Below are positions 1-11,631 of a DNA stretch of 62,477 nt, one piece after another. Location of the stretch: the NCBI RefSeq assembly GCF_001039355.2, contig NW_019774513.1, forward strand, positions 304,481 through 366,957. Reading direction: 5' to 3'. The DNA comes from Lingula anatina (Eukaryota; Brachiopoda; Lingulata; Lingulida; Lingulidae). Positions within the stretch are counted from its first letter, which is position 1. Each line of letters opens with the position of its first letter. A program made the position numbers and the translations under genes. The notes under the pieces are model-generated. The model had not been told where the DNA came from. It did not search any database and worked only from the letters and a program-made list of their open reading frames with translations.

Positions 1-390
1 GGCCAACTTGAAGAAAGCTGCTCGGCGGATTCTTAACATTTTGGCCCCGGAGCTGACGAGGAGAAGGGAAGACTGCTTCTTAGCTCTGGGGTCGGGAGGA
101 CGGAGGATTGTAAACAGGTCCTTGAAAAAGAAAGGATTTTACAACTGCAGTTAAAATTTGACAGTTTTTTTTTTCATGTCAATTTTTCTATATGGTTGTT
201 TATATGTGTGGGAGGGCTGCTTGCAATGGTACGGGGGAGCAGAGGGTGCGATTATATCATTTCATGACGTTTTTTTTTCTATAGCCTCTACATCCATTTA
301 CGAACCCCATTTACTAATCTCATTTTACTCATCACTGTTTAATGTTAACAGGAACTGATGTCTCTACATCAGGCATTCTAGTATGACTCC

Positions 391-439
<49 letters not shown>

Positions 440-1232
440 CTTCAAATTGTTGCATTAATTTCTCAGTTTCATAAATTAAGTGCACTTACGAATACTTCCT
501 CTGGGTTCAAATTGGCAATCTCCAGGTAGATAAACTCTCTTCCCTTCGTCTCTCGTTTCTTCTGTAAAATCAGCGTGTCCAGGGAGACGACCCCTCCCTC
601 CAGGGTTTTCTTCAAAATAGCGTTGTTGTCCTGGGCGATTATCTTCGGTCCCGTGTCCTAAAGAGGGAAACATACAGATTATTACTAGTGTCTCAACGTG
701 TGGAGAGAGAACAAAATAATTGTAATTGTACATTAATGTACTAAATAAAGAATCAAATAAACTTATCTATCTTCCAACTCTTTACACACGTTTTTCACTT
801 CAATAATGCACCCTTGTGCAAATACGATCCAGTAAATGGACGTATTAATTTTTTTTGTTTGATTTGCATGAAATCCAACGTATTATCTAGTGTTATAATT
901 AATAACGACTTCATTATTTTTCTTGCATTTGATTACAACCGATTATGTGCAACACAAGTACAGGGGTATATAAGTTCATTGTGCATAATGTTCATTGCGC
1001 ATAATTTTCAAAGAAAATGGGTAATGTAGGTGCTTAATTTACACTATATAATGTTTTAATTGCACTATTTCGCACGTGTCTTACAACCAAATGTTCAACA
1101 ATGAAATAAAATGTAAGGCCACGCGTTTCCAATAAAATCAAACGTTGTCTGTCAACAAATGAAAATCGATTATCATGCTGTTGTGAGGTATTGGTATGTA
1201 TAATAATAACAACAACAACAACAATAAAAATA

Positions 1233-1267
<35 letters not shown>

Positions 1268-4200
1268 AAAAAAAAAAAAAAAAAACGTGTAGAAACAGGC
1301 ACTCATACATAAATACATACATCTATGAATATCTCCGACAAACGGTAACGTGAAATGGGTTGACTTTAAGTTTACGGTAAATAATGTATGTGCAAGACGG
1401 GTTTATCTTTTTTATTCTTTTAGCACAGGTGTGTATACTTGTTGCTAAAAAGGAACGGCTTAAGTTATCCTGTTTCAAGAAAACCTCAAGGAGGTAGACC
1501 GCTTGTTTTCGACCAAACAACGAGTGAGCCACAAGCTGAGCATTAAGCTCAACCAGCGCACGTGCACAGAAAAAAGGGTTCCAGCATTCAAGACGTTAAA
1601 ATGCAGTCAGCGTCCGGGAGATCGTCTTAAACCGTTTTAACTATCTCATTTCTGATAAATAAAGGATCTGTGCTGACGTGCCGTGTGACAAAGGGAGAAC
1701 TAAGATGTGCCTTTACACGTGTAACGTGCAACACGATGCCACCCTTCACGAGAAGAACCTTCACTGAGCCTCGCCTCCATATTAGTATAGCGGCCAGAAA
1801 CATCATTTTTCTCTTGACTCGATGAATGGTTGACAAATCTGGGGTGTCGGTCGTAGAAATGATCTTAGACGTTAACAATGGTAAAACACCCTCTGTCGGA
1901 TTTAAAAGCTCCTCTGTTGAGCCGGACTCCTGTCGGTCAGTAAGTTTGTAAGCAAGTGTATATTTCATGAAATTTTCGTTTTTTTTCTTTCCATTTATCT
2001 AACAATTGATGATTGTTCGTTTTTATCAGTTTTTTCTTATTTATTAAAGCAAGTTAAACACGTTGTTAACGTTGTCTGTTTACCTTTTCAAAAATCGTAC
2101 AATTCTTTCCATCAAATTCATCCGGGACCTTACTAAATTGGCCTTACCTTTTCCTCGTTCATAAATTTCAGTCCCATGGAGTTGAGAAGGCGAGACTTGT
2201 CTCTTTCTAATCTCTGTTCTTTTGTTTCTGCTTGATCCTGATTCGAGGCTACAGGAAAAAATTATAGCAACATGGAATTAGAAACAGCTGTGATTAAATT
2301 AGCTTCTTTTGGAATACGACTGTCGTAACGAAGCGTTTAGGATTCATCAACAAGGGTCATTGTTTATTTATCGTTGATACAACAACTTAACCAAACTCCC
2401 CCTCCCCATTATTCTATGGTTACTGTTGGTATTATTTATTATCATATAAGAAAAATTTGAATAAGATAACCCTCTCCCCTAAGAATACTCGTGTGTGTGT
2501 GTTTGTGTGTGAAAGGGAGAAAGAGAGATAGAGGCGGAGAAGGAGGGGCATTTTAATGATGCCGGATGGACAAGAACAATAACCATACTTGGCTTAAATT
2601 CGTATTTATCACTAAAAAAACTCCAACACCCACCCTTCCTTCTATGTGCAGGAATGTCCTCTTCCCACTCAAGAAGGGGCAGTTCTTTCACGTCCACATG
2701 CTCGCTGTCTCGCCGCCGTATATCCTCGTCCAGCATTAAACATTTTATAACGCGGCATTTACCCTACAATGAGAAAAGGGCTATTACACTTTTCCTTCAC
2801 GTCTCAATTCTAAATTACCAAAACTTTATTCTAAAGTTTAAGTCGTTCAAAATATAATATAATGACGCTAGAGTGCTCTACAGTCTCCCCTGGCCTTTGA
2901 TTTCTTAATATCCTAAACATTACGTGGCTTTGACAAATAACAGGCCTACCCAACTACCAGACTCGGTACCGAATGATCCTGAATTCACCGGTATATCAGA
3001 CCACACTACCCGTTTTCAAGGTGTGTGTCAGATCGCATTACACAGCATCAGACGCGACACCGCTCTTGCCTAGTACGCGATGTGATAGTATAGTGACGAT
3101 TCTCAGCGGGGTTGAAAAGCATTGCATCACCACTCAAAATTTGTTCAGGGTATGATACTGTGTAATGCGATCTGACACACACCTTGAAAACGGGTAGTGT
3201 GGTCTGATCTACCGGTGAATTCAGGATCATTCGGTGCCGAGTCTGGTAGTAAGGTAGGCCTGAATAATGTAGTTTTTCCTAATTTTTAAAAGCTTGATAA
3301 TGCAAAATTAAGAAGTAACTTTATGAACAGCCATTTTTATCACACTCATAGTAAGCCCACATGATTCCCAATCATTCTCCTCACCTCCATGCAGATGTAG
3401 ATCCACTCGTCCTCGAGATTATTAGTCACAATCACCTTGTTCGTCTTGTACTGCAATAGATAGAAGTTTATGGATATAAAACGCATATATGACCTAAATG
3501 TTACAAAGATATTACAATGTCACTGGCTAATCCAGAGTTTTAAACTGGGAAGGTGTGTGTGTGTGTGTGTGTGTGGGGGGGGGGGCAGTTCATTTTTACC
3601 TCTCTGATATAAACAGTAGATGAGGGGATTTTTTTCATAACATGTACAACAAATGAATGGAAGCTGGTTCGTTCTGTCCTGTATCATATACTTATACTTT
3701 TTCCGAGGGCTAGTGAAGGGCGTGCTTTATAAGCTAAAAGAGGAGGACGTGACCTGTTCCAGCCAATGAATGCCATATTAATAAAATACAGCTGTAAGTG
3801 ACAATGACATCATCCCGTACATGTCATTTCACATTTGAAGTCAAAATTCTTATCTACTGTAGTAATCATGTTCTCCTAGATATATTATGGATAGCCTAAT
3901 ACAGTGTCTTTTTGAGTGGAACTTAATGTGCTAATAAAAGATGTTAATTATTAAACAGATATGGATAGAAAGTCCAATCTATTGGCTGACAAACCTCTTG
4001 GATTTGAGCCTCAAAACAGAGATTCTTTATGTCGTCTTCTCGCCACCATTTTGTCTTGAACATCGCTTGTCGTCTGGATTGTAGAAAAAAAAAACCGCTT
4101 TAGATATTTTTTAATCAAGTGATCGAATGTAAATACGTTGATGTTACATGATTTATGAATTATTTGCTAAATTTTCAAAAATATATATATTTTATAATCC

Positions 4201-5254
4201 ACATATGATAGCACAATCAGAAATAAGTGGTGTTAAATTACTCTCTGACTCACAGGGTCCGCTAGTAGCCTTACAAAATCATTGTAACAGTCTCTTCTTC
4301 ATAATTTTACGCTACGCCAGAGACTCTTTGATATCAGAGGGCAGTGCTTACTTAGCGAATTCCACTTTCTCGGCCAGCTCCTCGTCAAATATCTTGGGGC
4401 AGACCTCGGCAAAGACGTCCTTCTCTACCACCAGAAACTCACACCACTCACGACACGATATTGTCGCCGTACGCAGGACGTTACGGAGTAGAGATTGTTC
4501 CTGTAGAAAGAACAGGTATGTCGTGAATGTACCAAGACAATATACAAATTCGAAACATCAACAAGCAGTAATAAAATAGATAAATGAAAATAAACAAATA
4601 AATTTAAGAAAAAAAAATAAAGCAATTAGTAATATAAATAGATACATTATGATAAATATATTACTAACTAACTAAATATGACGAAGTTAGATAAAAGTGA
4701 TAACAAAAAATATATCGAATTCTCGTACCCCGAACGACTCCCCTCTCCCCAGAATAGCCTCGGTACGGACTATTTTCTCTCCAGTAATTGTGGTCTCGTC
4801 GAGGTTGACGAACACGGAGCCTGAGTAGATGATGTAAAACTGCTGTCCCACGTGACCGTTACGTAACACCACGCGCTGAGGGTCGATACTGAAAAACAGG
4901 ACAAGGATGAGTCTGAGACAGCATGTTAAGTTTTAAGACTGGTCGTTTTGATGATCTCTTTATGATTACTTGTCACATCTATAGTTATCAGTGGAATGTA
5001 ATATTACTAGCTCTTAAAAAAGTTCATTAGCCTGGTATATATATATATATGAATTGTTGAATTAATAGTATCTCAGACAAGCATTGTCTGTGATACTATT
5101 AATTCAACAATTCATGTGATATTATTAGTCGACGTTTGGTTTTTTAAAGTAAGATTTGTTGAAACTAAAATCATTCCTCTCTATTACTACTTGTATCGGG
5201 CAATCATACAAAATCCACAAATATAAACATGCTAACAAAATTGCACAGCAAGCA

Positions 5255-5286
<32 letters not shown>

Positions 5287-8018
5287 CACACACACACGGT
5301 CCCTACCTCTGATACCAAGCAGTTTTACACATATATAGCTGTATTCTCTCTGTGAAGCGATTCATTCCCTTCAACCCGCGAAGTAGCACGTGTATTCTCC
5401 TACACTCAACGTCTGTTCTCTGATCTGGTTCTTTCCTGAGAACTTCCTGAGCCCAGTGTGGCACACGGTCGTACGCCTATATCAAGAAATAATTACATTA
5501 ATTCATTTATTAATTAAAGTATGGTAAGTTACATCAATGCACTGTCGCATACCATTTAAGATATCCCCCCCCCCACACACACAAAAAAAAAGTCAGTTAT
5601 AGAATTTCATCAGCTGTGCTCTTTTATAAGAATAAAGTGTTTTTTCTTCAATCAACAGCTAAATATCATTGGGAATTATAAAGATGTCCTGTTAGACATC
5701 GAAATATTGCAGGTAACCATTTCAATATTTAGCTGTTGATTGAACAAAAAATCACTTTATTCAAATGCAAGTTGTTAAAAGTGGGTCACAATTTTAGTGC
5801 TTGGCATGGGCGCCTTTTTTTCTGTCGTTTCACTCTCTAGTGATTACCGCATGCCCTTACCCTGTCCTTAGCAAAGAACAACTTGTTAAAGATCAGCGGC
5901 TTGTCCAAGTCTTCTTTGACCATATTTGTCGCGTGCCAATGCGCCTCTGTGGCTGACTGCGTGGTTTTTCTGGCACTGAGGTTTTTCATCAGGATCTTGA
6001 AGCGGATGATCCAGCGAACCTTCCATATTGCGTCATGGAACTGTTTTCTAGCCTAAAATGTGAGAATATTATTATTATTATTATTATTTGAAAAATTGTC
6101 AAGTTCCATCGAAGTTAAACACTGAATTGAATGGCAAATCGGCATTATGTGAGTCAATGCCGCTATTTCCAAAAGAAAAAAGAACGAAAAGAAGAAAAAT
6201 AAAAAGAATTTCGAAAAAAATATATAGTTAAGAATTAAATAAAAAGTAAAGTTAAGGCCATTAAGAGATTGGTTAGAGATTTTTCTTTTGATATGACATT
6301 GATTAAATTTACAGTTTCTTAAAACCTTAGCCTAAATTTTGTCACGAAAAAAACTGAACACGATGTATTTGTCCAAGTTATTTTGATCGATGTAAGCCAC
6401 TGAGTGAAAACTCGTAAAACATGCCCTCACCCCAGCTTAGGTGACATTAAATTACTCCTAATGTTCTTCTCGATTAAAAGGTAGATTTAGAGAATTAGAG
6501 CAAAATGGACCAATAATTAGCATTTTTATATCGAAAAAAATGTTTATTTCGACTTTTAGGAAACACACACAAAAAATTAGATAACATTTTCTGTTCGAAA
6601 AAAAAAAAAATAAATAAATAAAAATAAAATCATTACCTAATTCAATAATGTCATATTTCCATAAAAATAAATATTTGCGATTTTGCCAGTAAATGCCGGC
6701 GCATAGGTTACAATAAATTTTCTTACATTACATATAATATTATATCACTTTAACTGCGCTTTTCTACAGTATTAAACATGTAGAAGGATCATACGCAATA
6801 GAGCCTGAACACATTCCAGTAACGCACCCGTTGTATGGCATTGAGTGAAAACCCGTAAAACATGCCCCCTTCCCAGCTTCTGTGGCATTATATTACTCTT
6901 TACTGTTCACCCTTGGCCCGCACCACTTAAGTGTGTGTCAAGAATTGTAAGATAATGGTATCACGTTCGCTTGTGGTTTCTCGTGCTTAGCAGTGACCCG
7001 GGGCACGTTTAAGAACATGGCTGCAAGTTGTTCTTGGGCAAGTATACAGAGATGTTTTTTTTCGTAAAGTCAACGCTGCAGTATCGGAACATGGGCGCCT
7101 TTCGAACGATAGCCCACAGTTAATGTAGTTGTTTTAATGGAATATGTCAACAACCGTGGCGAAAATCGTCGCCAAGACGTTTCAAATCCCCTCTGGGTTA
7201 TTTATAAAAAATGGCTTTGACTTGAGACCTTATAGATTACTCTGAAGTGTGACATAGTCTGCTAAGTTCCACCGCAGTCTTTGGTTAAATCGATTTTAGG
7301 TATTAGTCGCTTTTTTAAAACAGACCCTAGCGATTCACTACGTGCTTATTAATACGTTTCCGTAAATGCAAGGAATTAACAAATAAACAGCCCATTGCAA
7401 GGGTAGGTCGGTTCGCTTTTCTCTTTTAATATAAATACAAAGTTTCTGTTTTTGCATAAATGTTTTTTATTACTCCAGACTTAAAGCTATCAAACGTGCT
7501 TGTGCTTATGCATTTAGGGAAATAAGTGCACACGCGTATGTGCGTGCGTGTGTGAATAAGCAAATACGTGACTGCTAGCATATAAAGCTACACTTTCTTA
7601 ACTGGATGAATAATTCTTGCCGGAAATAAAAAAGAAAGACATAAAATAATATGGCACCCAATTTTCTCGGGATGGATTGTTCATGTTCTTTTTTTAGTTT
7701 TAAGAGCGCTTGTAAATTACGCTAATGGCATTATTTAATCCCTTCACCACGTAATGTCCGCGGCCCCAAATCCCATAGAAAGAACTACTGGTACTGATGT
7801 TTTGTAGTCATAAAAAAGTTATAAAGTACTTTTATGGCTTTACTTGAAAATGTGTTCCACAAAATGAGTATTTTCCGTGATAATGGGCATAAAATGAGGA
7901 AATGAAACCCGTGTTACATACATAAGAGGAATAAACAACAACCACAAATAAACAAACAAACAAATATTATATAAATACCGGAATGCACGCGCTGTTGTTC
8001 AGTTCTGTTGATAAACTA

Positions 8019-8065
<47 letters not shown>

Positions 8066-9356
8066 GAGCTATAGCGCGTGCGCGTGTGCGCACGTTTGCC
8101 AGTGTGCGAGTGTGTATGTATACACGTGTGCGCGCGTGTGTTCAAAGACCGGCATGTGAGGGATGGTTTGGAGAGTGTGGCAGAGTAGAATTACTGCTAA
8201 GTAAAATGATACAAGGTAAAAATAATCACCTCACCTTGGACTTTTTAAATCTATCACTCTTCTGTTTTTCCAGTTTTTCTTTTTTCTCTCTTGCCCGTTT
8301 CTGCTTCAACCAAAATATCATCTGCAGTTTCGCCTTAGTTTCCTCGTCAATCTCAGAATTATCGTCTGCCCCTGTGCCTTTGTTGGGCTCTTCGACGTGT
8401 TTATCACTGCCTTTCCCTGTTTCTGTGGAAACTTGCGTGTTGCCTCCTAAAGGTTGGTCCGTAAAGGAGACCTTTGGCGAATTATTTTCTTTCAGTTCCT
8501 GGTCCCTTTTTGCATAGTGTTCGCTTCCCTGTGTAAGTGTGATCGAATCCTCACGACTATAACCGATGTTTTCCGAATTTATCCGATCTTGCCCTAGTTC
8601 GGACGATTTATCACTCTCGGAGTCACCCGATAGTGGAAACGCCATCAATCCGTCCTGTGTAATTTTAGTGACTAGAGGGTTTTTAATGGCAGTTTCATTA
8701 GCTGCCGTGGTGTCAAAAGATTGCCCAGCAGGCATTTTATCTTCGTCACCAGAGTTGGACTTTATCACACCGGAATTGTGATTTTGGTCGCTTGCATCGG
8801 TTAAATTCGAATTAATATCAGTGAGGTCCTTTTGAAAAGCATTTTCTGTGCTATCTGATCCATCAGAAAATGCGACTTTAATCTTTGGCAAGATCGTTGA
8901 GCGAGGAGATCGATTACCTTTAATTCTATCGTCTGCAAATTGGACTCTTTGGTCAGTAATGCTGGTTTCTCTCGTTTCTTTAGAAGAGCGAAGGGCACTT
9001 TTGATGTGTTTTCTCTCCTTTGAAACCTGTGGAATGCTAACATCTGCAACATTGTCCATCTGAGAGTCTCTTTCTGAAAATTTTCCAAGAGAGGTGCGAC
9101 TGCGAAAGTTGCCTTTGGAATCCGCTCGTCTGCCAGCTGCTGTGAGCGCACGAATATGCCGAGGTGAATTCGAAGAAGAAGAGGAGGGAGAAAAAGAAGT
9201 CGATTTGTTCTCGAGCGTACTATTCCCATATCTTCCATTCTTGCTTTCCCTTCCTATTAAGTTTGGCGTTCTTTCCCTGTTAGAATCATCCTTAAGAAAA
9301 ACCAAACGCTCACCTAATCCAAATTTAACGTGTTTATCTCCTTTTGCGCTTGACAT
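1..9356 (-). CDS. CNBD2/CRIS-like cyclic nucleotide-binding protein (3' end outside window)
   Basis: Eleven minus-strand exons are joined by phase-consistent GT/AG junctions: 8235-9356, 5861-6052, 5307-5476, 4729-4888, 4352-4500, 3995-4073, 3385-3450, 2634-2763, 2148-2248, 490-657 and 1-120 (open at the window edge). They encode 819 residues so far. Residues 1-374 form one large Ser/Asp/Lys-rich, probably disordered exon ending in a charged stretch. The ATG at 9356 was chosen because nothing upstream in frame is an ATG. A cyclic-nucleotide-binding fold follows, with RNGHVGQQFYIIYSGSV (about 505-521) and the phosphate-binding cassette ESFGEQSLLRNVLRTAT. This keeps the Glu (549) and Arg (558) that contact ribose and phosphate in PKA-type domains. 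A second, more degenerate repeat lies near the open end (LVSSGAK). Family knowledge: mammalian CNBD2 (CRIS) is a cAMP-binding protein of male germ cells. A testis role here is inference. Confidence 0.85.
2941..3262. mobile_element. 322-bp foldback element with ~100-bp inverted repeats
   Basis: The left end starts CAGGCCTACC and the right end finishes GGTAGGCCTG. The outer ~100 bases on each side are near-perfect inverted copies, including GAATGATCCTGAATTCACCG and its complement. The element is flanked on both sides by AATAA (2936-2940 and 3263-3267), a candidate 5-bp target-site duplication. It has no coding capacity and sits in the intron between the exons at 2634-2763 and 3385-3450 of the CNBD2-like gene. 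The superfamily is not assigned. Confidence 0.75.
3553..3587. repeat. (GT)n-(G)n microsatellite
   Basis: Pure TG dinucleotide run passing into a G homopolymer, within an intron of the CNBD2-like gene. Confidence 0.9.
5051..5115. repeat. Short palindrome
   Basis: GAATTGTTGAATTAATAGTA is followed within a few bases by its exact complement, giving a hairpin with a stem of about 30 bp. It lies in an intron of the CNBD2-like gene next to a TA run. It could be a minimal foldback element or a solo hairpin. Confidence 0.7.
5624..5762. mobile_element. Foldback MITE, family C copy 1
   Basis: The inverted ends read AATAAAGTGTTTTTTCTTCA...CAACAGCTAAATAT and its complement. They are shared with the copy at 24996-25247, as is an internal block containing GATGTCC...GACATCG. 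A preceding block, GAATTTCATCAGCTGTG at about 5602-5618, is also shared, so the true element may extend further left. It lies in an intron of the CNBD2-like gene. Confidence 0.65.
6397..6908. repeat. Pair of diverged ~70-bp direct repeats
   Basis: Segments 6399-6467 and 6840-6908 match at most positions (shared cores GAGTGAAAA and CGTAAAACATGCCC), spaced about 370 bp apart in the first intron of the CNBD2-like gene. No coding sequence lies between them. Their origin is not recognised. Confidence 0.5.
8019..8063. repeat. (TA)n microsatellite
   Basis: Uninterrupted AT/TA run of roughly 44 bases followed by GT/GC-rich alternating purine-pyrimidine sequence, just downstream of the first coding exon of the CNBD2-like gene on the minus strand. 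Confidence 0.95.
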
Positions 9357-9569
9357 TTTTAACTTGTTTGCGAAGTTGTTCGTCTTGAAGATCAGTGAAA
9401 GACAATCTGTATTTGCCAATTGTTGAAAGAAATTACGTTTTTAATCCCGGGCGCTGATTTGAGGACAATGTTGTCTGGAATAAGAAAAAAGATGTGGATT
9501 TACTCTGAAAGAGATAAAGTATAACTACAATATAACGTAACAAATGATACAAAAGGTCTGTCGGTACTG

Positions 9570-9608
<39 letters not shown>

Positions 9609-11036
9609 TTACAAGATCACCTTACTCTCTTTCACAAAGTTTATACTCCCAATACTGTTAGCAGTTTGTACCCAAGTTAAGGCCAGAGGTAAATGTCAAA
9701 TAAAAGTGTTCCCCGTATTACGTTGGCTATGGTTTTGTTAGCGTAGATACTTATCGATCTTATGATCCTTATGGATTCCCATCAACCACAGTTTAATAGC
9801 AGCTTTGAGTAGACTGTATAAATCGTGCGATTTTGAACCGATTGTATGTAATAATACTATATACTTTATCTGGTCCAGTAAAACTCCATTCTTATGTCAA
9901 TACTCCGGTATTGTATGCATCAGAATATGAATACGTAAAGCGTTTCTAAGCGCTTACTTCAATTATCATTTAATCTTACTATATCTTCACTATATCTTAG
10001 TGAAGATTAAGACTTATTTGCCCATTACGAACACCTGTTACAAAGGGAGATCAAAGGACGTTTTAATTGCTCTACCTGCGGTATTGATTTTCTAAGGAAA
10101 GCTTTTCGATAATTCGAAAAAGAGTTATTCAATTAATATTTCTACTAAAGAGTAGCGCACGCATGTTTTCATCTGCATCTGTTTATTTCTTCACACTAGT
10201 TGCCTGACCTTCGCGAGACCTTTAAACACACCCCATTCGTCAACATATCCCAATAAATTGAAATCCCCAGAGAAAATACGATACACAGTCATAAAAACTC
10301 CCAGCGCTTTTAAATTGCTCACCTTTAATTCTATCCCGATGTCATAAATAAGAAGGAAATACCTTCAGAATAAACGCGAAAGAAAAAGCAGGCAATTTAA
10401 TGCTTCACGTTATATATGTAGGGCTTGTTTAATCATTTTATAATGGATCACATCATTTGGATAATAGTTTCCAGTTGGATTCGTTTCGATACCATATCAA
10501 TTTAGTATGATAACAAGCCTCTGATTATTGTTAAAAGGAGTTCATTGGAACGCAGTCGTGTAAGTTAAGTCCTACCTAAGGTCGCTCCGCTAATGGCAAC
10601 CTTAGCATCAAGTTAAGTTAACTTAATCAATTTGTCCCCACAGAAGTTAATCAATGACGTTTTAATATATAAGCCACATCCACTGGCACTGAACAAAAAA
10701 GGGTTCCTCTGCCACTGCAATTAACAAAACTACTCACGCGGCATTAAGTTACTGAGGCTTAATGTTTATAAACGAGACATTTTTAGAATTAATTATATGT
10801 ACTGAAATAGAGTATAGATGGACAGTGCTTTCGCCAGCAATTTTAAAGTGGGAGTTCTTTTCCTGAATATATATATATATTTTTTTTACCGTGAAATGAG
10901 AAATGGAAAAGGTTCTATGCAGATAAATGTTTGATTCAGAGAGGACCTTCTTTTGACCATATGGAAACCCTGACGATATTCTTAAATATTTAGATGGAAT
11001 GAACGCCAGTCTGAAAACCTATTCAAAGATGCTCAC

Positions 11037-11072
<36 letters not shown>

Positions 11073-11572
11073 NAAAAAGAGTTCATTGGAACGCAGTCGT
11101 GTAAGTTAAGTCCTACCTAAGGTCGCTCCGCTAATGGCAACCTTAGCATCAAGTTAAGTTAACTTAATCAATTTGTCCCCACAGAAGTTAATCAATGACG
11201 TTTTAATATACAAGCCACATCCACTGGCACTGAACAAAAAAGGGTTCCTCTGCCACTGCAATTAACAAAACTACTCACGCGGCATTAAGTTACTGAGGCT
11301 TAATGTTTATAAACGAGACATTTTTAGAATTAATTATATGTACTGAAATAGAGTATAGATGGACAGTGCTTTCGCCAGCAATTTTAAAGTGGGAGTTCTT
11401 TTCCTGAATATATATATTTTTTTACCATGAAATGAGAAATGGAAAAGGTTCTATGCAGATAAATGTTTGATTCAGAGAGGACCTTCTTTTGACCATATGG
11501 AAACCCTGACGATACTCTTAAATATTTAGATGGAATGAACGCCAGTCTGAAAACCTATTCAAAGATGCTCAC

Positions 11573-11631
<59 letters not shown>

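Noticed and set aside
476-733. Minus-strand open frame with Gly/Arg-rich translation
   Set aside because: It overlaps the true CNBD2-like exon at 490-657, which is read in another frame that matches the phase of the neighbouring exons and the family pattern.
3048-3230. Open frames on both strands starting with the same 20 or so residues
   Set aside because: Both are translations of the inverted arms of the foldback element at 2941-3262, so the similarity reflects the palindrome and not a protein.
8086-9426. Several plus-strand open frames opposite the large CNBD2-like exon
   Set aside because: They are antisense shadows of the 1.1-kb exon; they contain no motif and lack splice or start context.
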